64,000 nucleotides of DNA from CAZYVU01 sp964651435 (GCA_964651435.1 CAZYVU010000006.1:26627-90626); one strand, 5' to 3'; shown: positions 33,982 through 43,531, counted from the stretch's first letter. Made by a program: numbers and translations. Notes: generated by a model not told the origin, from the letters alone.

Positions 33982-35739
33982 CTACCACGTCAATGCGCAG
34001 ATGGTATCCGTTATTTTCCGTTCCAACACTTCGAACTCATCCAATTCGTCCTCGGCGATGAGCTTGGCCCGGGCGATGTCGTCGAGAACCTCCAGAGCCA
34101 GGAGGGACTCAAGCGTTGTTCCGTCGCCAAAGGAACGCTTAGCCTCATCGTAATAATGCAGGATGAGCTTCAAAAGCCGGAACTGCTTGTCGAGAGATGT
34201 CACCGTATCCCTGTCGTCAAAAGCGTTCTGGTGAAGAAAATCCTCCCGTATCATCTTTGCCGCCTGCATGAGCAGCCTGTCTTCGTAAGCCAGGGCATCG
34301 ATGCCGACGAGCCTCACCAGCTCCTCCAGCTCCGCCTCCCTCTGCAGGATGTCCATGGCCCGCTTTCGGTTTAGAGACCATTGGCCGTCAAACTTGACGT
34401 CAGACGACTCATCGACCATGTCCTGGCACAGCGAATAGGAGGTCAGCCAGTTGATGGCCGGAAAGTGGCGGGAGAACGCGAGCTTGTCGTCAAGCCCCCA
34501 GAAAACCTTTACAACGCGAAGCGTGGCCTGAACAACGGGCTCCGAGAGGTCGCCGCCGGGCGGCGAGACAGCGCCTATGACCGAAAGGGCACCCTGGCGG
34601 TCACCGGACCCGAGACAGATCACGTTGCCCGCCCGCTCATAGAAGGAAGCGATGCGGGAGCCAAGATAGGCCGGATATCCTTCCTCTCCGGGCATCTCCT
34701 CCATGCGTCCCGATATCTCTCTCATGGCCTCGGCCCAACGGCTCGTCGAATCGGCCATGAGCGCCACCGAATAGCCCATGTCCCTGAAGTACTCCGCTAT
34801 CGTTATGCCCGTAAAAACGCTTGCCTCCCGGGCCGCCACCGGCATATTGGAGGTGTTGGCCACCAGCACCGTTCTCTCCATGAGGGGCTCACCGGACGCG
34901 GGATCCTTCAGATGGGGAAACTCCATAAGAACGTCCGTCATTTCGTTCCCGCGCTCACCGCACCCCACGTAGACAACGATCTGCGCGTCGGCCCACTTTG
35001 CGAGCTGATGCTGTACCACCGTCTTTCCGCTTCCAAAAGGTCCCGGCACGCAGGCCGTCCCACCCTTTGCCAGGGGAAAGAGCATGTCGATGACCCGTTG
35101 CCCCGTCGTCATGGGTTCGCCGGGCACGAGCTTCCGCTTTACGGGTCTCGGCTCCCTGACGGGCCACCGCTGCACCATGGTGACCCCGAAGGGCCCCTCC
35201 GTCCCCTCAATGACGGCAATCTCCGTATCGACATTGCCCGTCGCCTGATCGATCCTCCCGACGGTGCCCGACCTGCCGGGCGGCACCATAATCTTATGGG
35301 TAACAAGGTTGCTTTCCTGAACGGTCCCCAGGATATCGCCACCTTCAACGTCATCGCCCACCTTGACCGACGGCTTGAAATGCCACACAGCCGATCTGTC
35401 GAGGGCAGGCCGCTCGGCACCCCTGACGATATACTCCCCGAAAGCATCCGCCAGCGCATCCAGAGGCCTCTGAACGCCGTCATAGATGCTCCGGATAAGG
35501 CCCGGCCCCAGCTCTACGCTGAGCGGCTCACCCGTCCTCTGCACGGGCTGACCGGGACCGATGCCCTCCGTCTCCTCATAGACCTGGATCGAATAATCGT
35601 CTCCTTTGATCTCGATAATTTCGCCGAAGAGGTTGGCCTCGCCTACCCTCACCATCTCGTACATTCGGGCGCCGGCAAGCCCCCGGGCCACGACCAACGG
35701 TCCTGAAACCTTAACGACCTCACCTCTGCTTCCGTTCAT
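33982..35739 (-). CDS. ntpA: V/A-type ATPase catalytic subunit A
   Basis: 585 residues. Walker A GPFGSGKTV at about residue 230, an arginine-containing segment SRWAEAMREISGRMEEMPGE, the non-homologous insert typical of A-type catalytic subunits (about 115-185), and a C-terminal helical domain. It hydrolyses or makes ATP at the A-B interfaces. The order with F before and B after is the canonical one. Length is typical. Confidence 0.97.
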   Translation of the reverse strand: MNGSRGEVVKVSGPLVVARGLAGARMYEMVRVGEANLFGEIIEIKGDDYSIQVYEETEGIGPGQPVQRTGEPLSVELGPGLIRSIYDGVQRPLDALADAFGEYIVRGAERPALDRSAVWHFKPSVKVGDDVEGGDILGTVQESNLVTHKIMVPPGRSGTVGRIDQATGNVDTEIAVIEGTEGPFGVTMVQRWPVREPRPVKRKLVPGEPMTTGQRVIDMLFPLAKGGTACVPGPFGSGKTVVQHQLAKWADAQIVVYVGCGERGNEMTDVLMEFPHLKDPASGEPLMERTVLVANTSNMPVAAREASVFTGITIAEYFRDMGYSVALMADSTSRWAEAMREISGRMEEMPGEEGYPAYLGSRIASFYERAGNVICLGSGDRQGALSVIGAVSPPGGDLSEPVVQATLRVVKVFWGLDDKLAFSRHFPAINWLTSYSLCQDMVDESSDVKFDGQWSLNRKRAMDILQREAELEELVRLVGIDALAYEDRLLMQAAKMIREDFLHQNAFDDRDTVTSLDKQFRLLKLILHYYDEAKRSFGDGTTLESLLALEVLDDIARAKLIAEDELDEFEVLERKITDTICALTW

Positions 35740-35744
35740 CTTCC

Positions 35745-36086
35745 CTATCCTTGACCACCTGAATTTGCATCTTTGCCCAGAATATCGACACCCATGGACC
35801 GCTCCACGGCCTTTCTCATTTCCTCAAAACTGACGTGCCTGCTCCCCTCGTGCGTGGGAATGACCGTAAGGACAGCCGAAGAGCGCTGACGGAACTCCCT
35901 GACGGCCTGAGGGCTCTCATTAGCCATGCTCTCGGTAACAAGGACAAAGCCAACCTCCGCGTCCCGCGAAAGGGCTGCCAGCTCCTGCCCGAGCCTGGTG
36001 CTGTCCTCCAGGGGAATAATCTCAAATCCCACACCCTTAAACCCCAGTATGAGATGTTTTTCTCCTACCGCAACCGCCTTAGACAT
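35745..36086 (-). CDS. ntpG: V/A-type ATPase subunit F (NtpG type, central stalk)
   Basis: 113 residues, a Rossmann-like small subunit: LILGFKGVGFEIIPLED, then VGFVLVTESMA and LTVIPTHEG, as in archaeal AtpF/E. hirae NtpG. It binds subunit D in the rotor. It overlaps the end of subunit C by 8 bp and ends 5 bp before subunit A. Confidence 0.92.
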   Translation of the reverse strand: MSKAVAVGEKHLILGFKGVGFEIIPLEDSTRLGQELAALSRDAEVGFVLVTESMANESPQAVREFRQRSSAVLTVIPTHEGSRHVSFEEMRKAVERSMGVDILGKDANSGGQG

Positions 36087-37065
36087 AGCAGTCCTTCAGT
36101 CTTTCCTTAAGCACATCAGGGTCGATCCGGTTAAGCTTGCCGCTCACAACAAGCTTAAGATTTTCCATTTCCACGCGCAGGCCGGCGAGAAAAGCGAAGA
36201 CCCGCTCCGGCGCTGCCGTCTGCAGTTTTCCGTCTCCGGCCAGCCTCGTTAGATGATTCGTGGCCTTCATGTCAAACATGTACACCTGCTCATCCCTCTC
36301 GAACTCCAGGGACTGGAACAGGGCGTCACCGACGGCGCCCCCGACGACGGGCGGCCAGGCCTCCACGTTGTTCAGCCCCGCCAGTTCCACGGTCATCGAT
36401 GTAAACTCCCCGAGCGGCAACAGGTGCTGCTGGTATGGCTTCGGAGAAAGACCCTGGTTGAGGGCACGCCAGAAGAGGGCGGTCACATGTGCGGCAACCC
36501 TGTCGTTCACGTAGGTGCTGATCATTTCCGATTTCGCTGCTGCGGCCAGGGCAAGAAGGTGCCGGAGATAGGCGCCGTCGAGCACAATATCCATGATGCC
36601 CGGTCCGGCATCCAGGGCCTCGCCGCTGAACCAGCCCCACCCTTCTGTGACCGAACCGGGAATCTCCCCATACTCACCGTGTGCGATCGCCGTCAGTTTT
36701 TCCAGAGAAAAGGTGCCCCCCTGAAAGGGGAAGTCCGTCTTCCCTGACAACGCCTCCTTTAGGTTGAGATAGTCACCCGGTAGAAGGAACATATCGGCCA
36801 CAACGGGCGAAGGACAATCGGCACGAATCGACAGGGCCATATCGTGAAAGCAACGGTCGGCCAGGGCGCTGAAATCGTCCCAGACCGCCCCGGGCGTAAG
36901 GTATTCACGCAGGAAGGTTTCCTGCAAGTGGGGAATAATTTCCTCGGGCCGCTCCTGGGCGATGATTCCAAGATAGAATTCCCTCGGTAAAAAGCGGGCC
37001 TCCAGGACGCTGATGCGCCCCGACACAAAACCCCACTTTGAGATATTCTTTATGCTCGCCAACAC
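36079..37065 (-). CDS. ntpC: V/A-type ATPase subunit C (d-type, rotor-ring adaptor)
   Basis: 328 residues from GTG 37065, which has AGGA five bases upstream; there is no ATG nearby in frame. All-helical with the three-fold internal pattern of subunit C/AC39: ARFLPREFYLGIIAQ, DMALSIRADCPSPVVADMFL, LDGAYLRHLLALAAAAKSEMI. It links the central stalk to the K ring. It sits 5 bp after subunit E and overlaps F by 8 bp. Confidence 0.93.
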   Translation of the reverse strand: MLASIKNISKWGFVSGRISVLEARFLPREFYLGIIAQERPEEIIPHLQETFLREYLTPGAVWDDFSALADRCFHDMALSIRADCPSPVVADMFLLPGDYLNLKEALSGKTDFPFQGGTFSLEKLTAIAHGEYGEIPGSVTEGWGWFSGEALDAGPGIMDIVLDGAYLRHLLALAAAAKSEMISTYVNDRVAAHVTALFWRALNQGLSPKPYQQHLLPLGEFTSMTVELAGLNNVEAWPPVVGGAVGDALFQSLEFERDEQVYMFDMKATNHLTRLAGDGKLQTAAPERVFAFLAGLRVEMENLKLVVSGKLNRIDPDVLKERLKDCYV

Positions 37066-37070
37066 GTATC

Positions 37071-37661
37071 CTACTTCCGAAAGAGATGAGCCGCTACCTG
37101 CGGAAGCATCTCCTGCTCGATGTCCTTCAGCATCGTAGACAAGGTCTGATCTATCTCGTAATCATCGGCAACAAAGATGAAGCCTCCGCGCTCCTGCAGG
37201 TATTCCCTCTGGTCGATAGAGATCTTTCGGCCCTCCCCTCTCCCGGCGTTCAGGCCCACCACAATCTGCTCAAAAAGATCCCTTTCGCTACTGTGAACCC
37301 GCAAACGCCCCGGAGAGGCACCCGCTGCCTTTTCGGCCAGATCGCTCATCACCTGCCCATACCGCTCGGCCGGCCAGGCAAGGATCGCCTCGCGCGCCTT
37401 CTCGAAGAGGGAACGCAGAAGTGCGTTTCTCCTTTCCAGAACCTCCTTGGCTGCGACGCCCTTAAACTGGATCAACCTGCGGCTCAGCTCGTCCTCGACA
37501 GCCGCCGCCCGTGTCTTAAAGATACGCTCAAACTCCCTGGCCGCCTCTTCCTTCTTCGCATCAAGAAGCGCGGCCGTATGTTTGCGCGCCCTCTCGACCA
37601 TGAGGCCGGCATCGCTTTTGGCCTCCGACAACACTGCCTCGCGAATCTTATCTAATCCCAT
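37071..37661 (-). CDS. ntpE: V/A-type ATPase subunit E (peripheral stalk)
   Basis: 196 residues from ATG 37661 (a GTG four codons upstream touches the SD and is less likely). A long N-terminal helix rich in charged residues (REAVLSEAKSDAGLMVERAR) is followed by a C-terminal alpha/beta head (LRVHSSERDLFEQIVVGL, GGFIFVADDYEIDQTLSTML), as in E subunits. It pairs with the small coiled-coil subunit at 40371 to form the stator. 19 bp after subunit K. Confidence 0.93.
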   Translation of the reverse strand: MGLDKIREAVLSEAKSDAGLMVERARKHTAALLDAKKEEAAREFERIFKTRAAAVEDELSRRLIQFKGVAAKEVLERRNALLRSLFEKAREAILAWPAERYGQVMSDLAEKAAGASPGRLRVHSSERDLFEQIVVGLNAGRGEGRKISIDQREYLQERGGFIFVADDYEIDQTLSTMLKDIEQEMLPQVAAHLFRK

Positions 37662-37680
37662 GGTTTCCCGCACTCTCCTG

Positions 37681-38196
37681 CTATAGGCCGATGGACTTCA
37701 GAACGAGCGGTTGCGTCAGGAATATGATGAAGAGAACGGTTGCCAGAAGGCCGACAACGGCATACGTTTCAACAAAGGCGGGAAAGAGTATGGCCCTGCC
37801 GGCAGCCTCCGGCCGCCGTGCAATGAGGGCCACACCGGCGGCCGAGGCCTCACCCTGCTTGATGGCCGAAACAAGCTGGGCCAAGCCACAGCCAATGCCT
37901 ACGAAGAACATGGCAAGACCCGTTCCCAGGCTTACCTTCACGACCGTTCCGCCGATCAGTCCGGTCTGCGTCATGATAAGGATTGCGGCGATGAACCCGT
38001 AAAATCCCTGTGTGCCCGGCAAAGCCAGCATAACGAGCATGCGTCCGAAGAGTTCCGGTTTCTCTCTCAGCACACCGGCGACCTGATGGGCCACTATGGC
38101 GATACCCCAGGCCGAACCGCAACCCGCCAAACCAAATGCCAAGCCCGCGCCTCCGTAACACAGGCCCCGTCCAAGCTCAATCCATTCAGGCAACAT
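37681..38196 (-). CDS. ntpK: V/A-type ATPase proteolipid subunit K, with sodium-site residues
   Basis: 171 residues, four TM helices formed by two fused c-type hairpins. The ion-binding residues known from E. hirae NtpK are all present in register: Leu59, Thr62, Gln63 and Tyr66 (LPGTQGFY), Gln107 (GLAQLVSAI) and the single acidic residue Glu143 (FVETYAVV). The first hairpin lacks a carboxylate, as in NtpK. This set binds Na+ in the characterised enzyme, so sodium coupling is predicted. SD GGAGGAG before ATG 38196; 95 bp separate it from subunit I. Confidence 0.95.
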   Translation of the reverse strand: MLPEWIELGRGLCYGGAGLAFGLAGCGSAWGIAIVAHQVAGVLREKPELFGRMLVMLALPGTQGFYGFIAAILIMTQTGLIGGTVVKVSLGTGLAMFFVGIGCGLAQLVSAIKQGEASAAGVALIARRPEAAGRAILFPAFVETYAVVGLLATVLFIIFLTQPLVLKSIGL

Positions 38197-38291
38197 TTTT
38201 CTCCTCCATGGCTCTTTTCTAACGTTCGCGCCGGAGCCGCCCCCAGGGCCAACCCGGCGATGTCAGGTCAAATCCGAAACGGCGGGACCGG

Positions 38292-40361
38292 TCATCTCGA
38301 ACCATCCTTGGCCGCCTTCTTTATGACACAAGTAGCAGAATCGAATTCAAGGGGCTGAAAGGGTCTTGCCCCGCCCTCGTAAAACCGGCCGAAGAACTCC
38401 ACAAAAATGAGGCGCATGGAGTGCACGAAAGCACCCAAGGCGCTGATCATAAAATTGAACAGGTGGCCCACAACCAACAACAGAACAAAAAGAACGGCAC
38501 CCACGTACGGAACATCGCGCAGCATGCCGGCCATAAGATTAAAGGCCATGGCCACAATGGACGTCGTCAGGCCGAGGGCAAGCAAGCGGCAGTACGACAG
38601 CGTGTCCCCGATGAAGGCCGTTATCCCGTAGCTACCCACAATACCGTAAAGGCTCACGGCACCTCCGGCCAGCCTGCCGACGACATTCCTCGCGTCCCTT
38701 GCCTGGGTAAGAACAAGCCCCAGGGCACCTCCGAGAAAAAGCCAGAGCCCCGTCTTGTACATGGCCTCCGGCACGCTCCCGAAAATCTTTCCCACCATCA
38801 TCATCAGGCCGACGAGGGTGACGATCCAGCAGATGCCGTCTGAAAAAATGCCCATCCAGTCTCTGTTTCTGAATGCACCGTACATCTTAAGCCCGATGCC
38901 GAGGAACTGGTTGAGGACACCGAGACCCAGCGCAATGACCAGCGCAAGAATGGTCTTGTCCATGGGATCGAGGATGAGAAACTTCTGCTGAAGAAGAAGC
39001 ATCCAATTCCCTTCACCCAGGTATTCCGGCTTGGATAGGTCGCCGAACCATGATCCCGTAATGGCGCCAAAAACCATGCTGCTGATGCCGCCGTAAAAAA
39101 GCATACGGGCCAGGTTGTTCACCCCCTGAAAGGCCTTCGTCTTCGCACTGAGGTAGGCGCTCGAGAGGGCAAGCATGAGTCCGTACCCCACGTCGCTGAA
39201 ACAGATACCGAAAAAGGCGTAGAAGTTGAGCTGCATGAAGGGTGTCGGGTCGAAGCTGCGATAGAAGGGCAGCCCGAACATCTCGGTCAGCAACTGAACG
39301 GGCCGCAACACCTTGGGTAGCGAGATGGCCACGGGCACATCCTCGTCCGGCCGAGGGTCTTCAGCGGAAATGACGGAGTCGGGAAAGTCCTCCTCTACGG
39401 CCTTCTCCAACAACCATAAGTCTCTCGCCCTCACGTAACCCGTCAGCATATGGACCCATTTGCCGTGAACGGCCCTCGTCGAGGCCAGGTGGCGGTTTCG
39501 CACGTTGGCCCAATAGGCCCTCAGCAGCAGCAGGGACCGGCGGCCTTCTCCCGCCTTTGCACCGTCTGCAAGCGCCCTTACCTTGCCGGCCACATCGGCC
39601 ACTCGCTCCCTGTACGTCTGAAGGTCGGCCTTGAGCTCCCGAATCCTGTCGGCGGCCCGCTGCCTAAGTTTCGGCAGTAGTATTTCCTCAAAACCGAGCT
39701 CCGCGAGGTTCGTCCGCACCCGGTCCGCGTCCTTTTCGAAAAAGGCGAAGACGACCCGCACTCTATCCTGGCTCGCCCCTGACCGGCCGGCGGATCCGGC
39801 CGGCGGCAGTTCCTCCCACGCCGTCATCTCCCATTCCTCAGCCGCCCGGTTGATGCCGGAAAGCGCCTTCCTTGACAAAGCACCGAGAACGAGCTGCACC
39901 CGCCTGGGGGAGTAGAAGTCAACGAGCTCGAAGGGGAGGTCTTCGAGGGGCGCCAATTCGGCCAGCTCATTCTCTATCTCGTTGATTACCCGTTCCGAGC
40001 TCCGATACGTCTCGTCAAGCTCGCTGGCGTGCCGATAGACCTCTTCCAGGTTGCAGACCCTGAGGACGCTATCAAGCTCTTTCTCCGTCGTTACAAGGGG
40101 GAGGGGCGTCAATCCCTTGATGAAACTCTCCTGCTCGGGAGCAAAGATGTTCATCAGGTTAAGGATGAAGTCTATCTTGTAGAGGTTTTCGTCGGTCTCT
40201 TCGGTCGAGACCTCGTAATACTTGAGGGAGACATCTTCTTCTATAAAATCCTTGGCATCGATAATCTCCATGATGCCAAGGCTGTTCAACGATTTTACGA
40301 GGCGCCTCGTGGAGTCCTTGGGACTGACGATGGTCACCCTCTTTAAAGCGTCAATAGCCAT
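38292..40361 (-). CDS. ntpI: V/A-type ATPase subunit I (membrane stator, a-type)
   Basis: 689 residues. A cytoplasmic N-terminal half (to about 350) with coiled-coil segments, then seven or eight TM helices from about 375 (FYAFFGICFSDVGYGLMLAL). The essential Arg lies in the penultimate TM region (FIGDTLSYCRLLALGLTTS, with the ending HSMRLIFVEFFGRFYEGG). It forms the ion path against the K ring. 9 bp after the small stalk subunit. Confidence 0.96.
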   Translation of the reverse strand: MAIDALKRVTIVSPKDSTRRLVKSLNSLGIMEIIDAKDFIEEDVSLKYYEVSTEETDENLYKIDFILNLMNIFAPEQESFIKGLTPLPLVTTEKELDSVLRVCNLEEVYRHASELDETYRSSERVINEIENELAELAPLEDLPFELVDFYSPRRVQLVLGALSRKALSGINRAAEEWEMTAWEELPPAGSAGRSGASQDRVRVVFAFFEKDADRVRTNLAELGFEEILLPKLRQRAADRIRELKADLQTYRERVADVAGKVRALADGAKAGEGRRSLLLLRAYWANVRNRHLASTRAVHGKWVHMLTGYVRARDLWLLEKAVEEDFPDSVISAEDPRPDEDVPVAISLPKVLRPVQLLTEMFGLPFYRSFDPTPFMQLNFYAFFGICFSDVGYGLMLALSSAYLSAKTKAFQGVNNLARMLFYGGISSMVFGAITGSWFGDLSKPEYLGEGNWMLLLQQKFLILDPMDKTILALVIALGLGVLNQFLGIGLKMYGAFRNRDWMGIFSDGICWIVTLVGLMMMVGKIFGSVPEAMYKTGLWLFLGGALGLVLTQARDARNVVGRLAGGAVSLYGIVGSYGITAFIGDTLSYCRLLALGLTTSIVAMAFNLMAGMLRDVPYVGAVLFVLLLVVGHLFNFMISALGAFVHSMRLIFVEFFGRFYEGGARPFQPLEFDSATCVIKKAAKDGSR

Positions 40362-40370
40362 TTAGATCCG

Positions 40371-40682
40371 TCACAAACCCTGAAAACGGGCTACAATCAG
40401 CTCCACCTGGTTGCTGATGGCCTCAGGGGATATATTTTTGACATCTTCCAAAGCCTTTTCCTTTTCACGTGCGGCGTCATGGGTAAGTGCTTGGTATTTT
40501 TCCTCCGTCTCCAGTCCGAAGGCGGCCAGCCGTTCGTGAAGCGCCTTTTCGAGACTTTCCCGGTAGGCCGCTATTTCCCTGCCGACGCTCTCTTCCAGCC
40601 TTTCGCCTTCAGCCCGGGCCTCCGACAGGATCGATTCCGCCTCGGCCTCAAAGTCCATAACCTCTTGTACCAGCATCGCCAT
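40371..40682 (-). CDS. ntpF: V/A-type ATPase small peripheral-stalk subunit (H/G, NtpF position)
   Basis: 103 residues from ATG 40682 with AAAGGTG upstream. Almost entirely one charged coiled coil (VMDFEAEAESILSEARAEGE ... REKEKALEDVKN) ending in a short basic/hydrophobic tail, as in AhaH/NtpF subunits that pair with subunit E. First gene of the operon. Assigned from position, size and coiled coil, since these subunits diverge rapidly. Confidence 0.85.
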   Translation of the reverse strand: MAMLVQEVMDFEAEAESILSEARAEGERLEESVGREIAAYRESLEKALHERLAAFGLETEEKYQALTHDAAREKEKALEDVKNISPEAISNQVELIVARFQGL

Positions 40683-40793
40683 CAATTCACCTTTCAGTCA
40701 CGATCTCGAAATGACCGGGTTGTTGGAATAGTGAAAGTACTGCCGCCCCTTGGGCTACCCACATCATGACGAGTTTATAATCTTGGGGAGTTT

Positions 40794-40823
40794 AGTTTAA
40801 ACGATACAATTCGGAGCTGTCAA
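40794..40823 (-). promoter_or_regulatory. promoter for the V/A-ATPase operon
   Basis: On the minus strand, TTGACA (40823-40818), an 18-bp spacer and TAAACT (40799-40794). Start near 40787 gives a 5' leader of about 105 nt before ATG 40682. Confidence 0.45.
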
Positions 40824-40984
40824 CTGTAATGCGACATCGCGCACGGGGCGCCGGCCCATACGCTGCGCGCGCCTCAACCCGTCCCTGGCCCTTTTCCAAG
40901 GCCCTCCTTTGCAAAAGCCGGGGACTTGTGTTACACATTCTGCGGCCGCTAAGACCTCTCCCAAACCGTCGAGGATAGGGCCCC

Positions 40985-41392
40985 TTTCCTTCTATGGACG
41001 CGAGGGTGACACGGTTTGGGACTTTTTGCCAACTTATCATCTTTCCTGGACCATCAAAAAGAGCGAGCACTGCGCCGTCGTGGGGCCAAACGGGGCCGGA
41101 ACAACAACCCTGCGCCGGCATGGATCCCCGCAGCCGGGAGCTTTTCCTCGCTGCGCCCAGCCGGCTAACGGCAGCGAGAGGTGCACCCAACCTTCTTTAC
41201 GTGACACACCATGTCGAGGCAATAGTGCCCATCTTTGCGCAGACCCTTGCACTCCGGGACGGGATAGCCCTGCGGATCGGTCCGACCCGTGAGGTACTTA
41301 CCCCTGCGACTATGAAGGAACTTTACGATGTCTCCATGCCGCTCCTGCACAGGAAGGGGCGTTACTGGCCCATACGCGACCGGCGTCGCGGC
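40985..41392 (+). pseudogene. ABC transporter ATPase gene with internal deletion
   Basis: Two pieces of one ATPase remain in different frames. The first (frame of 40909) has HLSWTIKKSEHCAVVGPNGAGTTTL: the end of the A-loop region and a Walker A in which the essential Lys is replaced by Thr. About 41108-41120 the second piece begins in the next frame, CAGMDPRSRELF ... NLLYVTHHVEAIVP ... GPTREVLTPATM ... GRYWPI: the residues just after Walker B, the switch His and the C-terminus. Q-loop, signature and Walker B are gone, roughly 110 residues. A clear relic, not expressed as a working ATPase. Confidence 0.75.
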
Positions 41393-41412
41393 CGGGTTCG
41401 CTGCAGCTCTTT

Positions 41413-41634
41413 TCAGGCCACCGTCCGCTCGTACTCCTCCTCCCTCCAGCAGGACCTGAAAAACCCGCAGGCACGGCACGCCGTGACCTGTCCCGATTCC
41501 ATGAGGTATTGCTTCCCGGCCTTGCCCCTGATGCCGTCGCGGCTCATGGCCGCAATGCATGGCGGTGTCCGGGTTTTGCACCCGTGTTTGTTGTCGCAAT
41601 TGATGCAGTAGCCGTTACCGCTCTTTCCGCTCAT
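41413..41634 (-). CDS. Cys-rich small protein of unknown function
   Basis: 73 residues from ATG 41634 with AGGGG upstream. Eight cysteines in regular spacing: YCINCDNKHGCKTRTPPC and ACRACGFFRSC. The CxxCxxxxxC...C arrangement suggests a zinc or [Fe-S] knuckle protein. No signal or TM segment. It lies between the ABC-ATPase relic and kup, on the kup strand, 43 bp past the end of kup. Function not recognised. Confidence 0.65.
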   Translation of the reverse strand: MSGKSGNGYCINCDNKHGCKTRTPPCIAAMSRDGIRGKAGKQYLMESGQVTACRACGFFRSCWREEEYERTVA

Positions 41635-41677
41635 GGAGGCCCCTTTTCTGACGCCGGGCAAGGCACCCGGGAGAGCA

Positions 41678-43531
41678 TTATATCTCGATTCGCGTTACAA
41701 CGCCATGCAGTTTGTTGGCGGGAAGATCATGAAACTGAACGAAGGGAGGGGCCAACCGCTTCATCATGGCGAAGATCTTCCAAATGATGTTTCTGGTGCT
41801 GATCTCCTCAAGTCCGTAGAAGATGCCCCGCTCCTCTATGCCGGCACCCTTGAGCAGCTTTTCAATATCCACAAACTCCATGTATCCCATCTGTATCTCG
41901 AAGGACCGTAGCCCGGGCCCAAGGTCTTCCTTGAAGAAGCTCTTCACCCCGAACGGTTCGTCAAGGGTGGTGATGGAAACAATGATGTTCTGCTCATAGA
42001 TGATGTGGTTCATAAACATGGTGTGGACGACATAGGCCGGTATCTTCTTTGTCGAGCGGGCAAAGAACAGCCCGACCCCTTTGATCTTGTTTAAAGCGCC
42101 ATAGATTTCGTTGTAACTATAGAGAAAAACGTCTATATCCAAGGGCCGTATGGTCCGGTAGAGCTTTTGCTGACCCGCTGCGTAGATCATAATGACGGCC
42201 AGGGGAAAGGCGGCGATAACGAGGGACCAGTACCCTCCATGGGGTATCTTGTACACGTTCGACAAGAGGAAAGCCAGGTCAACAAGGGTGACAAAGACGG
42301 CCACGCTGCACTTCCACAACTCCTTGCGGAGAAAAAATATGGCCGTCATCATGATGCCCGTCAGGGTCATGGTCCCCGTCACAGCAAGACCGTAGGCCGC
42401 GGCGAGACGGTGCGACTCCCTGAATTCAAACATGATAAAGAGAACGGCCAACAGGAGAAACCAGTTTACAAACCCGATGTAGATCTGAGACCTCACCTCG
42501 GTAGACGTGTAGTCCACCTTGAACATGGGCATGAGGCGGGTGTTGACTCCCTGATAGACCACTGAAAACATACCGCTGATCATGGCCTGCGAGGCAATGA
42601 CGGTGGCAACGATGCTGAGAACCAGAAAGGGCACGTAGAGCAGGAAGGACTGACCCAGGACCATGCCGAACAAGGTGTTCCAGGTCCCCTGATGCCTTAT
42701 GATGAAGGCCCCCTGCCCCAGGTAGTTCAGAAAAAGGGCTGCAAAAACAAAATACCAGGCCCGGATGATGGGCTTCCTGCCCAAATGCCCCATGTCCGCG
42801 TAAAGGGCCTCTCCTCCCGTTGCGCAGAGGATGACCTCGGAAAGGACAAAGAAGCCTGCCAAGCCGTTGTCGTAAAGAAACCGAATGGCGTAATAGGGAT
42901 TAACGGCCTTCCATACCGACGGCACCTGAACGAGGGAGACAATCCCCGAGACCGCCAGGACCAGAAACCAAAGCAGCATGAGGGGACCGAAGGCGCCCGC
43001 CACCCGTTCCGTGCCTTTTTTCTGAACCATGAAGAGGGCAAAAGCGATGGCCGCGGCGACGAGTATGAGGGCCGTCTGCCTCGTTTCCTTGAAGCCCGGA
43101 ATGAGCAGAATGCCCTCGACGGCGCTGAGAATGCTGATGGCCGGCGTTATGACCCCGTCGCCCACGAGCAGGGAGATACCGATGAATGTCAGTACCGTTA
43201 CGCCTACGACACCCCTGCCCGTGCGAAGGAGCCGGATGAGTATACCCCGAAGCACGATTGTTCCGCCCTCACCCTTTTCCCCGAGGCCCATGGCCAACCA
43301 TGCATACTCGACAGAGACCAGTATGGTGAGGGTCCAGACGATAAGGGAAAGCACGCCGATGACATTTGTCTCCGTGGGCTTCAGGAGGATAAAGATAACC
43401 GTCAGCGTGTAGATAGGGCTCGTTCCGATGTCCCCGAAAACAAGCCCGAGGGCCTTGATGATGTTCCTGACTTCCTGGATTATGGTTTCTTTGCCCTTGG
43501 CGCGGCCTTGGGCGGGTTCCTGGTCTGTCAT
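41678..43531 (-). CDS. kup: Kup-family potassium uptake transporter
   Basis: 617 residues from ATG 43531 (an in-frame GTG at 43603 would add 24 unconserved residues). N-terminal signature ALGLVFGDIGTSPIYTLTVI, then about 12 TM helices (GDGVITPAISILSAVEG, GGEALYADMGHLG, FFARSTKKIPAYVVHTMF in the C-terminal cytoplasmic part). Kup proteins take up K+ with H+. It follows the HAD-IIA gene by about 90 bp and may share its transcript. Length matches the family (about 620). Confidence 0.95.
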   Translation of the reverse strand: MTDQEPAQGRAKGKETIIQEVRNIIKALGLVFGDIGTSPIYTLTVIFILLKPTETNVIGVLSLIVWTLTILVSVEYAWLAMGLGEKGEGGTIVLRGILIRLLRTGRGVVGVTVLTFIGISLLVGDGVITPAISILSAVEGILLIPGFKETRQTALILVAAAIAFALFMVQKKGTERVAGAFGPLMLLWFLVLAVSGIVSLVQVPSVWKAVNPYYAIRFLYDNGLAGFFVLSEVILCATGGEALYADMGHLGRKPIIRAWYFVFAALFLNYLGQGAFIIRHQGTWNTLFGMVLGQSFLLYVPFLVLSIVATVIASQAMISGMFSVVYQGVNTRLMPMFKVDYTSTEVRSQIYIGFVNWFLLLAVLFIMFEFRESHRLAAAYGLAVTGTMTLTGIMMTAIFFLRKELWKCSVAVFVTLVDLAFLLSNVYKIPHGGYWSLVIAAFPLAVIMIYAAGQQKLYRTIRPLDIDVFLYSYNEIYGALNKIKGVGLFFARSTKKIPAYVVHTMFMNHIIYEQNIIVSITTLDEPFGVKSFFKEDLGPGLRSFEIQMGYMEFVDIEKLLKGAGIEERGIFYGLEEISTRNIIWKIFAMMKRLAPPFVQFHDLPANKLHGVVTRIEI

